A DNA stretch of 64,000 bases, from positions 15,647,479 to 15,711,478 of the forward strand of contig NC_133117.1 of assembly GCF_022965805.1 (NCBI RefSeq), given 5' to 3'. This document shows positions 55,231-64,000 of this stretch, in pieces. Position 1 is the stretch's first letter. Every line of letters begins with the position of its first letter. This DNA comes from Primulina eburnea (taxonomy: Eukaryota; Streptophyta; Magnoliopsida; Lamiales; Gesneriaceae). The notes under the pieces are model-generated. The model saw only the letters and a list, made by a program, of their open reading frames with translations. It was not told where the DNA came from and did no database searches. The position numbers and the translations under genes are program-made.

Positions 55231-56084
55231 CATACAGTCAGTATCTAAGCAAATCAATCAATGACTAGCGAATCAGCAGTCCTTACATGCAGTGGCTATA
55301 ATCAATAGACAACAAACATCAAGCTCATCAATTACAAGAATCAATGTAATAAACTAAGTATGTGATTTAGGGAAACTCGAGTCAAACCTTCCTCGAGTTG
55401 TGCAATCCAAACACAACATTAATTTATACCTTTCCTTCGTTAGTTTCTGGCTCAGTCGAAGTCCTGAATTCAAAGCCTGTCTGGTACTGACAATATCAAT
55501 AATCTCATATCAATATACTAGTCAATTCCATAACAATCTGATCAATCTGGAATTAATTCAAAATCAACGGTATAACGGTACAATTCCAATATCCCCGTCT
55601 ATACCAATTCACCAGATAATAGTTACAATCTATAACCCATATCCAATACACTCTATAATCAATCCATAATCCAAATCTGTCCGATATCAACCGATTATAA
55701 TCAGAAATTCATAACAATTCCATAATCAGTCTATTTCTTACTCTGACTTCGATTCTATGATGTCTATCATGTCAAGAACATCATATATGAATCCTATTTA
55801 ATTCTGACAATAGCATAATTTCAAAGCATGTCAAAACGTAGCAACACTTATGTCAAGTTGTAGCCTACATCTATAGGATTACCGTACCGAAGTCGGATTA
55901 CAATTTGGACAGACGGATTGATCGCACGATTGAATTTGAATCAAAAAAGCTAAATTCTCCCGAAGCTTTCCTTTCCTTCTTCGATTTCCTTTCTCAAGAA
56001 ATGATTTTGCATGTATATATATATATATATATATATATACACGAACATGCATAAGGCCGAGTGGCACACCCAACGGGCAACACG

Positions 56085-56330
56085 TCTCGCGCATATGCGC
56101 GACTACCTTCGCGCATATGCGCGAGACATTCTGCCTCGGCCCTTCGCTTCTCGGCACCCTCGCGCATGTGCGCCGCTTCCTGCCGCGCATGTGCGCGAAC
56201 TCTACTGGACCTGTCGCGCATGTGCGCGCGCATCTTCGCGCATATGCGCCAAGTGTTCTGATTTGCACCATGGCTCCTGCCCTGCTCGCGCATATGCGCG
56301 CCAATCTTCGCGCATATGCGCGAGACCTTC
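56085..56330. repeat. CGCGCATATGCGCG hairpin array in the 3' LTR of K
   Basis: About nine arms of GCGCATATGCGC or GCGCATGTGCGC. It includes the pair of 32-bp-spaced arms at 56085-56131, one of which is lost in the 5' LTR. Confidence 0.93.
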
Positions 56331-56453
56331 GGCTCTCGCACTCACTATTTCACCAACAGACTTTTAATTCGTGTCCTGGTTAGCCCTTTAATAATCGTCT
56401 TGATTAAGAATCAATAATCGTAATTGACACGATATTAAATCTCGGGCATTACA

Positions 56454-56466
56454 TTTCTCCCCCTCT
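56454..56466 (-). other. Polypurine tract of element K
   Basis: Minus strand AGAGGGGGAGAAA directly before the 3' LTR, near-identical to that of A. Confidence 0.85.
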
Positions 56467-58168
56467 TAAATCTGAGTTCGTCCTCGAACTCATAAACATT
56501 CAATTCAGATATATCAGAAGAAATGTATACAGAGCTTAAATCCAATTCTTCTCTTACTGAATCTATTCTGAAATCCATCTCACCGTACTGGCTATACAAC
56601 ATCCGTATACACCAATCAATAGTTCGTAACAACTCAACTTCATCAGCTGTTATCGAATCTATTTATCTTAATCAACGATATATTCGATCGTTGGTCTCAG
56701 TTACCAACAGTCATCTTCCGACGTTGGCATATTCGGCTTGTCTATCTTGGGCTGCCTTCATTTTCTTCTGCCTCAACTTCATTCTTTCAGTCATATTTCT
56801 GATCATGTCAGGTTCATTCTCAGGAACCTCAGAGATATCTTCCACTAAAGAGGGAATCGATACCTCTTTTCGTGCAATACTTCGAAAGAAGTTATTTCAA
56901 TACACGTCTGATAGTTATGATGGTACGAAAACTCATCAAATGGCACTGCCTCTTGCCATCTAGTGCTAAAATCAAACACTACTGTTTTCAACATATTCTC
57001 CAATGTCAGGATCGTCTGCTCAGACTATCCCTCGGTCTGTGGATGATTGCGGTACTAAAAGGTAACTTTATACCTAAAGCCTACTGCAAACTCTGTCCAA
57101 CGTACGATATAAACCAAAAATCACGGTCTACTACAATCGACTTTGGCACTCTATGCAGTCTGATCACTCATCTGACATAAATTTCAGTCATCTGGTCATA
57201 TCGGTACATCATCTTGTACTGAATAAGGCATGCGAATTGGTCAATCGATCAATCACAACCCAAATCGCATGACAACCTCGGGAGGATCTCAGTAATCTCA
57301 TTACAAAATTCATGGAATTGTGATCTCCTTTCCTTACAGGAATAGTCAAACTCTGTAATAGTCCTCCGGGTTTCATTTTCTCAGCCTTCATCTGTTGGCA
57401 ATTTAGATATTTGGCTACAAATTCAGCAATATCAGCTTTCATTTGTTTCCACCAACACTGTCTTCTATCTGATTCAAACCCGAATTCAGAATAGCAACAC
57501 TATTCAGTCGGATTCAAGACATCACTCATTAGTACCGATCTGCTAAACTCATAAAACCGCAAATATCTGACACTGATATTCACCTTGGTCAACTAAGCAC
57601 GGTTAACTCAATCTCTCTGACTGAACTCAGATCTGAAATCTTATCAGGGGAAAACATTACTAACTTTCATATCATTGGTAAATCAGCCAATGATAGACTC
57701 AATTTCAGTAAATCAACTGAATACATAAGGAGTTATTCTGCTCCTTTCTGTACTAATCGAATCATAGTTAGTACGAATTATCAAAGGAATTCTCAATCTA
57801 GAATCCTTATCGTACAATATTCATCCCTTGGCCATCTCAGGTTCAATTCTCACCCTCTTCTAAAATTAATCTAGGGTAGCTCTGTACTTGATCCGCATAT
57901 CAATATCCATAATGCAGTCCCAAACTCAGACATCATCGGTACAATACTAGCTACCATATATTCTAACTCGATCTCATTCTTATCCTACTGTAGTATACCA
58001 GATCTAACAGAACTCACTGATACCAGATCTTTTCTCAAAGGAACAGAAACATATACTACAGTAACTAGGGATTCAACAGATAATGCAGGGATCAATGCAA
58101 AGTTTTCAGAAATAAAAATATGTGAAGCACCGGTATCCCTCAATACATATGCAGGATAATCAAACAAA
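56467..58168 (-). pseudogene. Remnant of pol in element K (protease, integrase traces; RT-RNase H absent)
   Basis: Protease is read at 57985-58191 with VLRDTGASHIFIS. The pre-RT segment (FPDKISD-like) lies near 57640. Directly beyond it comes the sequence GGTGAATATCAGTGTCAGAT, which in A also follows the deletion. Integrase traces follow: an NCQQMKAEKMKPGG finger end and IWVVIDRLT at 57209-57442, and a degraded core to about 56650. RT and RNase H are missing as in A, with one further loss of about 100 bp relative to A. No functional enzyme. Confidence 0.85.
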
Positions 58169-59275
58169 TCAGTTACCTGCAACATTGTCATCTGGTGCTT
58201 CCTGAGCCTGCTCCTCGGTCAAAGCAAATACTCTGGCCTGTTGTCTAGGAGGCTGGCCAACTGTCTGGCTTCCTCCTGGCCTCTGCTGTGACTGAGATGG
58301 TGCTAGCTGAAATGAAGGAACAGCAGCTGATTGTCTACTCCACTGTGCTACTGATCCAGATGATTCGGTTCCCTGAACTCTTTGAGAACCTTTCTGTGGA
58401 CACACTCTGGAAAAATGTCCCTGTTGTTTGCAGAAGTGGCAGCTACCAAGTACTCCTTGGCACTGTTCAGTGGAATGTCTCCCTCCACAATTTCCGCAGT
58501 AAGCTCCAGTATAACTCTGCTGAGAACCACTAGAGCTAGAAGAACTGCCGCCAGGTTTCTTAAACTGCTTTCCTCTAGCCTTCAGAAAATCTTTCTTTCC
58601 ACCACTACTATCACTCTCAAATCTGGGAGGTGGTTGCGGTGGTCTCCACTCTTGAGAAACAAATGCAGCTCCTCTCTGCCTTATCAGGCCTGCTTCAGCG
58701 CCCTTTGCTCTATTCATGGCATCAGCAAAGTTATTTGGTCGCCCTGTGTTCACCAATGTAAAGATATCAGGATTCAAGCCATTGATGAACTGATCAGCCA
58801 CGGCTTCATCATTATCAGCCACATGTGGAGCGAACTTCAACAAGGTAGAGAACTTGGTCACGTATTCTTCAATGTTCAGCTGACCCTGTCTCAAATTGGC
58901 AAACTCTGCCCCCTTGTCTTTCCTGTACGACACTGGGAAAAATCTCTGATAAAATTCAGTTTTAAATACATCCCAAGTAATAGTCGTACCTCGTTGCTCC
59001 AAGGCCCTCTTCATCGTACTCCACCAGCTCTTTGCAACATCATGCAACTGGTTCTCAATCAACTTAATTCGGCGCTCATCGCTATACTCCAGCAATTCAA
59101 ACAGCTTTTCGATATCATTCAGCCAACTCTCACACTCAACAGATGTCTCAGTACCTTTCAGAGTGGGTGGTTTGAATGATTGAAACCTCTTCAGCAAGGT
59201 TTCCATTGGAGTCGGTGTTACATCCATTGGAGGATTCGATGTACTACCCTGTTCTGGAATTCGTCTAGGAGGCAT
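58169..59275 (-). CDS. gag: Gag polyprotein of element K, open reading frame (368 codons)
   Basis: Same protein as in A with about a dozen residue differences, and no stop or frameshift. The start ATG is at 59275-59273, the capsid domain at about residues 60-170, and the zinc knuckles C260-C263-H267-C272 and C279-C282-H287-C292. The Gln/Pro-rich tail ends EEQAQEAPDDNVAGN, the start of the normal gag-protease junction. In B the frame continues into protease; here a frame change after VAGN ends the protein. An intact gag beside wrecked pol is the pattern of trans-mobilised gag-only elements. Whether it is expressed cannot be told from sequence. Confidence 0.9.
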   Translation of the reverse strand: MPPRRIPEQGSTSNPPMDVTPTPMETLLKRFQSFKPPTLKGTETSVECESWLNDIEKLFELLEYSDERRIKLIENQLHDVAKSWWSTMKRALEQRGTTITWDVFKTEFYQRFFPVSYRKDKGAEFANLRQGQLNIEEYVTKFSTLLKFAPHVADNDEAVADQFINGLNPDIFTLVNTGRPNNFADAMNRAKGAEAGLIRQRGAAFVSQEWRPPQPPPRFESDSSGGKKDFLKARGKQFKKPGGSSSSSSGSQQSYTGAYCGNCGGRHSTEQCQGVLGSCHFCKQQGHFSRVCPQKGSQRVQGTESSGSVAQWSRQSAAVPSFQLAPSQSQQRPGGSQTVGQPPRQQARVFALTEEQAQEAPDDNVAGN

Positions 59276-59545
59276 ATCTGAAACTCAAAAGGATTAGTGA
59301 CCCAATCCAACCCATCTGTTTCAATTCAATCTCCCTCCCGATCATCTTACTGCTGATCGAGAATCAATTCAGATTCGTTCCCAATAATACATATTACAAA
59401 ATCAAATCAGATAAATCAAGTAACATGTATTATATAAAGCAGTAAGCATGCTAGCATTCACAAGCAAGGAAAGAAAACCTCAATCTACCCCGCTCACTAG
59501 CCTCTTCTATCTCAATCTCAAGAATCTACAGTTCTAGTACCTACA
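59276..59545 (-). other. 5' leader of element K
   Basis: About 270 bp between primer site and gag, almost identical to the leader of A. It may hold the RNA packaging signal; no gene is seen. Confidence 0.6.
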
Positions 59546-59557
59546 GCTCTGATACCA
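59546..59557 (-). other. Primer binding site of element K (tRNA-iMet type)
   Basis: Minus strand TGGTATCAGAGC, 5 bp from the LTR end. Confidence 0.9.
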
Positions 59558-59562
59558 CCTGT

Positions 59563-61612
59563 TGTGGGGACCCGGACGCTAATCATGTTCTTAATCATCA
59601 TTGGGGACTAATTAATCAATTATAAAACAGGGTCTAAAATTTTTTTTTTCTTTTAATATTCAAAGCGGAAACGTAATGTAATTTAATCAAATTACATATT
59701 AAACATGAACATACAACTCTTGTGTTATCTACAAGAATTCAACTAGGTTCAACTACACATCAGTGCTGAATCCTATGTTGCTTCGAAGCCCGGATCTCCA
59801 CGCTATCTAATCTTCTCTCATCCTCTTCTTGACCCTGATCCAGCCCCACCTGTTGTCATGCACACATACAAAACAAGACAACAGCCGGATAACTCCGGTG
59901 AGATATAAATATCCCAGTATAAACAATGTAAACATGCAGTCATATAAAAGCATATACGAAAGCATATAAGAATTATTCATAACATGTCCCAAATCAGAAA
60001 CATAAATTCATATCAAACATTCAATAATCATGAATGGCATAAACAATGTAAATCAACATGTCATATCAGACTCAACTCAACCGACGCGTCGTCTCATACT
60101 CGACTCAACTCTATCCTAGGGATCCCGATGTCTGGATATAGGTATTATATCGAATCTCAGTCGATAGGAATGAATCAATCCCTAAACGGCATCGATATAA
60201 TTCATATATCAGTGTCTGGGCGAATCAGCCGCAGAATTGACGACTCAGTCAATAACCCGACGAATCAGCCGGTAATTAGGCGAATCAGCCAATAATCAGA
60301 CAACTCAGCCTGTAATTAAGCGAATCAGCTTAAGTTTAGACGAATCAGTCAATAACCCGACGAATCAGCCGGTGACTAGGCGAATCAGCCTATGACTCAA
60401 CGACTCAGAAATCAATACATACAGTCAGTATCTAAGCAAATCAATCAATGACTAGCGAATCAGCAGTCCTTACATGCAGTGGCTATAATCAATAGACAAC
60501 AAACATCAAGCTCATCAATTACAAGAATCAATGTAATAAACTAAGTATGTGATTTAGGGAAACTCGAGTCAAACCTTCCTCGAGTTGTGCAATCCCAACA
60601 CAACATTAATTTATACCTTTCCTTCGTCAGTTTCTGGCTCAGTCGAAGTCCTGAATTCAAAGCCTGTCTGGTACTGACAATATCAATAATCTCATATCAA
60701 TATACTAGTCAATTCCATAACAATCTGATCAATCTGGAATTAATTCAAAATCAACGGTATAACGGTACAATTCCAATATCCCCGTCTATACCAATTCACC
60801 AGATAATAGTTACAATCTATAACCCATATCCAATACACTCTATAATCAATCCATAATCCAAATCTGTCTGATATCAACCGATTATAATCAGAAATTCATA
60901 ACAATTCCATAATCAGTCTATTTCTTACTCTGACTTCGATTCTATGATGTCTATCATGTCAAGAACATCATATATGAATCCTATTTAATTCTGACAATAG
61001 CATAATTTCAAAGCATGTCAAAACGTAGCAACACTTATGTCAAGTTGTAGCCTACATCTATTGGATTACCGTACCGAAGTCGGATTACAATTTGGACAGA
61101 CGGATTGATCGCACGATTGAATTTGAATCACAAAAGCTAAATTCTCCCGAAGCTTTCGTTTCCTTCTTCGATTTCCTTCCTCAAGAAATGATTTTGCATG
61201 TATATATATATATATATATACACGAACATGCATAAGGCCGAGTGGCACACCCAACGTGCAACACGTCTCGCGCATATGCGCGAGACATTCTGCCTCGGCC
61301 CTTCGCTTCTCGGCACCCTCGCGCATGTGCGCCGCTTCCTGCCGCGCATGTGCGCGAACTCTACTGGACCTGTCGCGCATGTGCGCGCGCATCTTCGCGC
61401 ATATGCGCCAAGTGTTCTGATTTGCACCATGGCTCCTGCCCTGCTCGCGCATATGCGCGCCAATCTTCGCGCATATGCGCGAGACCTTCGGCTCTCGCAC
61501 TCACGATTTCACCAACAGACTTTTAATTCGTGTCCTGGTTAGCCCTTTAATAATCGTCTTGATTAAGAATCAATAATCGTAATTGACACGATATTAAATC
61601 TCGGGCATTACA
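59563..61612 (-). repeat. 5' LTR of element K (2050 bp)
   Basis: Matches the 3' LTR with about a dozen substitutions, a shorter TA tract (61200-61221) and one fewer hairpin unit (array 61265-61490). Confidence 0.95.
61265..61490. repeat. CGCGCATATGCGCG hairpin array in the 5' LTR of K
   Basis: Lacks one arm plus spacer present at 56100-56126 in the sister LTR; otherwise the same order of arms. Confidence 0.93.
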
Positions 61613-61978
61613 GTAATGATATATTTACTTGTTATTCACGATATATGCATCCTGAGTCTTTAGACTCACTAGACTTGATTGTTGTAGGTACTGATGAGGT
61701 CGGGACTGAGGGCGGGGACCAGTGAGCTAGCTTGGGTCGGCAGTAGTAGGAACCCGAGGACCTCATTTTTATCATTTACTATTTATGCTCAGATTCGGTT
61801 TTTACTTTGACGAATTATTTTTAAGTTGTGGTTTGAAAACAATATTTGCTTCCGCTGTTACCTTGAATCATTAAATCTTTTTATCAGTTTATTTTATGAA
61901 TGAGGCATGTTATTTATTTAAAAAGAAAAATGTTAAATAATTCCGCAAATTTACAGATACGAAATGTGGGCCTCTACC
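61613..61978 (+). repeat. Solo LTR X, last segment
   Basis: Contains CTGAGTCTTTAGACTCACTAG and ACCCGAGGACCTC, matching the end region of the F-type LTRs, and ends TCTACC before the GGTGG duplication. No gene. Confidence 0.78.
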
Positions 61979-61983
61979 GGTGG

Positions 61984-62875
61984 ATTACGACAAAAAGAGC
62001 GTTGGAGCATCGAGGTACGAATATTACCTGGAATGTCTTTAAGACTGAGTTTTATGAGCGATTTTTCCCAGTGTCGTACAGAAAGGACAAGGGTGCATAA
62101 TTTGAAAATTTGAGACAGGGTCAGTTGAACATAGAAGAGTATGTGGCAAATTTTTCTACCTTGTTGCGTTTTGCCACACATGTTGCCGAGAATGACAAAG
62201 CTGTTGCTGATCAGTTCATCAATGGACTTAATCCCGAGATTTTTACATTGGTGAACATCGGGCGACCGAATAATTTCGCTGATGCTTTGAATATAGCCAA
62301 AGGAGCAGAAGCGGGTCTGATGAGACAGAAAGGAGCTTCGTATGTTGCCCCATCACCGAGACCACATCAACAACCCTCGACTCCGTCTCACCAACCCCCT
62401 CCCAGATTTGAGAGTGGCAGCAGCAGTGGTGGGAAGAAAGACTATCTGAAATCCAGAGGAAGACAGTTTAAGAAGTCTGACAGCAGTTCTTCTAGCTCTA
62501 GTGGTTCCCGACAGAGCCAGAGTTATACCAGGGCTTATTGCAGAACTTGCGGAGGGAGACATCCGACCGAGCAATGCCAGGGAGTGATTGGTAGTTGTCG
62601 TATTTGCAGACAACAGGGACATTTTGCTAGATTATGTCCACAGAGAGGTTCCCAGTGATCCCACGGAGCAAAATCAGCTGGATCAGTGGCTCAGACTGAT
62701 AGACGATCATCAGCTGTTCATTCTTTCCAACCCCCACTGACTAATACTCCGTCACAGCAGAGGCCAGGAGGAAGCCGGACAGTTAGCCTGCCTCCTAGAC
62801 AGCAGGCCAGAGTATTTGCTTTGACTGAGGAGCAGGCCCAGGAAGCACCAGATGATGTTGTTGTAGGTAACTGTT
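61984..62875 (+). pseudogene. gag of element J, second part (after insertion X)
   Basis: It continues the capsid domain (TTKRALEHRGTNITWNVFK; FYERFFPVSYRKDKGA), then TAA at about 62098 replaces the Glu codon of A and K. Downstream the frame holds FINGLNPEIFTLVN, a Ser-rich linker, the knuckles CRTCGGRHPTEQC and CRICRQQGHFARLC, and TGA at 62656-62658 after RGSQ. It ends EEQAQEAPDDVVVGN and runs on into protease. Confidence 0.88.
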
Positions 62876-63260
62876 ATCTTTGTGGTTACCCTGCTTATGT
62901 GTTGATAGATACGGGTACTTCCCATACATTTATATCTGAACGATTTGCATTGATTCATGCATGGCCTATTGAGTCATTATCTGCTGTAATGTCTGTTTCT
63001 TCTTCTTTGGGGAAAGTTTTGATTTCCGTGAATTCGGTTAAACATTGTATGCTGCAGTATGACAGGCATGAGATTGAGTTAGATTGTATCATACTTGGGT
63101 TATCTGATTTTGATTGTATTATCGATATCGATATGCTGACCAAGTATAGAGCTACCGTTGATTGTTTCCATAAGGTGGTGAGATTCAGACCTATTATGTC
63201 TATGACTCGATTACTACAGAAGAAGCAGAGAGATTCCTTGTTTATTCAGTTGAAGTACTG
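62876..63260 (+). pseudogene. Protease region of element J
   Basis: The active-site motif reads LIDTGTSHTFIS, with Thr where most relatives have Ala. LGLSDFDCIIDIDML follows at about 63090-63135. About 45 bp are deleted after VVRFRP (near 63193) compared with B, and a frameshift ends the frame at 63261. Confidence 0.82.
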
Positions 63261-64000
63261 AAATCGAGCCCATCATTGGCTGACTTGCCAGTGGTATGTG
63301 AGTTTTCTGATGTCTTCCCAGATGAGATTCCGGGATTGCCTCCAGTCTAGAGCTCCGTACAGAATGGAACAAATCAAATTGAAAGAATTAAAAGATCAGT
63401 TGGAGGATTTACTGGCCAAGGGGTATATCAGACCGAGTGTTTCTCCTTGGGGTGCTCCAGTGTTGTTTGTGAGAAAGAAGGACGGTTCAATGAGACCCTG
63501 TATTGATTACCGGCAACTGAACAAGGCTACGGTAAAGAAAAAATACCCTTTGCCTCGTAGAGATGATTTATTTGATCAGTTGCAGGGTTCTTCAGTGTAT
63601 TCCAAGATCGATGTGAGATCTGGATATCACCAGCTGAGAGTCAGAGATTCTGATATCTCGAAGACAGCGTTCAGAACCATGTATGGTCATTATGAGTTTA
63701 TAGTCATGCCGTTCAGTTTGACAAATGCTCTAGCTGTATTTATGGGTCTGATGAACCGTGTGTTTCAGAAGTATCTTGATGATTTTGTGATTATTTTCAT
63801 TGATGATATTTTTTATTTATTCCAAGAATATGATTGACCATTCCGAACATCTGAGAATTGTGTTGAGAACTCTGAGGGCTGACAAATTGTATGCCAAACT
63901 TTCGAATTGTTAGTTTTGGCTGAAACAGGTTGTATTTATGGGTCACATCATATCTGGAGATGGGATTTCTGTTGATCCTAGCAAAGTAGAGGCCGTGATC
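63261..64000 (+). pseudogene. Reverse transcriptase of element J, 5' part, cut by the window end
   Basis: A deletion joins the pre-RT segment (DEIPGLPPV) to [17 protein letters not shown]. Then [48 protein letters not shown] and the catalytic FIDDI (about 63796-63811) follow, and a frameshift after it gives TGA at 63837. RT continues in another frame ([10 protein letters not shown]; a TAG near 63911; [18 protein letters not shown]) to the window end. The Gly-Leu of the usual MPFGLTNAP motif reads Ser-Leu. Confidence 0.85.

Larger units (their letters stand above)
54377..56453 (-). repeat. 3' LTR of element K (2077 bp)
   Basis: In minus orientation it starts TGTAATGCCCGAG and ends GGGTCCCCACA. 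It has a hairpin array (56085-56330), a TA tract (56014-56041), a minisatellite (55027-55230) and the U5 hairpin (54698-54711). Arg-rich frames around 55879-56383 are hairpin-array shadows. Confidence 0.95.
54377..61612 (-). mobile_element. Element K: young Tekay-like element with open gag but no RT/RNase H, inserted in solo LTR X
   Basis: On the minus strand: 5' LTR (61612-59563), primer site, leader, gag (59275-58169), remnant pol, polypurine tract, 3' LTR (56453-54377). GTAAT flanks both ends (54372-54376 and 61613-61617). I count only about a dozen substitutions between LTRs plus one lost hairpin unit, so it is as young as A. Its structure, including the RT-RNase H loss, matches A. Confidence 0.95.
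24284..61978 (+). mobile_element. X: about 3.1 kb solo LTR inside J gag, itself split by C and K
   Basis: X consists of 24284-24377, 51706-54376 and 61618-61978, interrupted by C and then K. It is flanked by GGTGG on both sides (24279-24283 and 61979-61983). Its ends are TGTAGA and TCTACC, an inverted repeat with one changed terminal base. Its length and internal landmarks (CACCGCCCAGCATACTG; TGAGTCTTTAGACTCACTAG; ACCCGAGGACC) resemble the F-type 3 kb LTRs. There is no primer site or interior, so it is a solo LTR. Confidence 0.85.
21942..64000 (+). mobile_element. Element J: outermost Tekay-like Ty3/gypsy element, split by nested insertions and running off the right end
   Basis: The 5' LTR is 21942-23762, the primer site 23768, and gag from 24030. 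Gag stops at 24283, where solo LTR X and everything inside it begins, and resumes at 61984 in the same reading phase. Protease and reverse transcriptase follow to the window end. About 4.36 kb of this span is J itself. The 5 bp before it, ATGTG, is the candidate target duplication in I; its partner is outside the window. Confidence 0.88.

Noticed and set aside
1..64000. Host genes, tRNA or rRNA genes, and centromeric satellites
   Set aside because: I looked for these between elements. Apart from 52 bp at 10893-10944 every stretch is assignable to a retroelement, and no long satellite array is present.

Overview
The window is plant nuclear DNA of the heterochromatic, retrotransposon-packed kind. 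I find no host protein-coding gene, tRNA or rRNA. Essentially every base belongs to LTR retrotransposons of the Ty3/gypsy superfamily. The plant assignment rests on Athila-type gag and pol with a tRNA-Asp primer site, on chromovirus (Tekay/Del-like) gag-pol with a tRNA-iMet primer site and a C-terminal chromodomain-like tail, and on AT-rich 2-3 kb LTRs. The gag wording feels like that of asterid/Lamiales genomes, but that is only an impression. Names A-K and X below are mine.

Left third (1-21941). A minus-strand Tekay-like element E (LTR 61-2175, interior off the left edge) sits at the end of the integrase region of a second minus-strand element D (2176-7856). D in turn sits in a 3 kb LTR called F0 (7857-10892). 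Next is F (10945-19651, plus strand): two 3 kb LTRs around a 1.25 kb interior without recognisable genes, that is, a non-autonomous element. Its 3' LTR carries a clean solo LTR, G (16434-18478, 5-bp target duplication). F is cut off at 19651, where it meets an Athila-type fragment H (minus strand: gag start, primer site, LTR). H in turn abuts a broken integrase, I.

Right two thirds (21942-64000) form one set of Russian dolls. Plus-strand Tekay-like element J starts at 21942. Its gag is split by a 3.1 kb solo LTR, X (target duplication GGTGG). X is split by a complete Athila-type element C (24378-51700, TTTAA) and by a minus-strand element K (54377-61612, GTAAT). C is split by A (25854-33324, TCAAG), inserted 2 bp after the C LTR, and by B (34445-43129, CATTT), inserted in C gag. 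J gag resumes at 61984 and continues through protease and reverse transcriptase to the window end. Removing the inner elements restores reading continuity in C gag and in J gag, which confirms the order J, then X, then C, then B and A; K came after X.

Functionally, B has a full gag-PR-RT-RH-IN layout in one frame, broken mainly by nonsense codons. A and K have an open gag but have lost reverse transcriptase and RNase H, so they must have moved with proteins supplied by relatives. The most unusual signal is shared by nearly all families. In the 2 kb Tekay-like LTRs and the Athila-type LTRs, an array of short GC-rich, CpG-dense hairpins lies in the putative U3, just upstream of the TATA stretch where one can be seen. 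The 3 kb F-type LTRs carry a simpler hairpin pair. The arm sequence differs by family, yet one arm type is shared between Athila-type and Tekay-like elements, and the number of units differs between the two LTRs of the same element.
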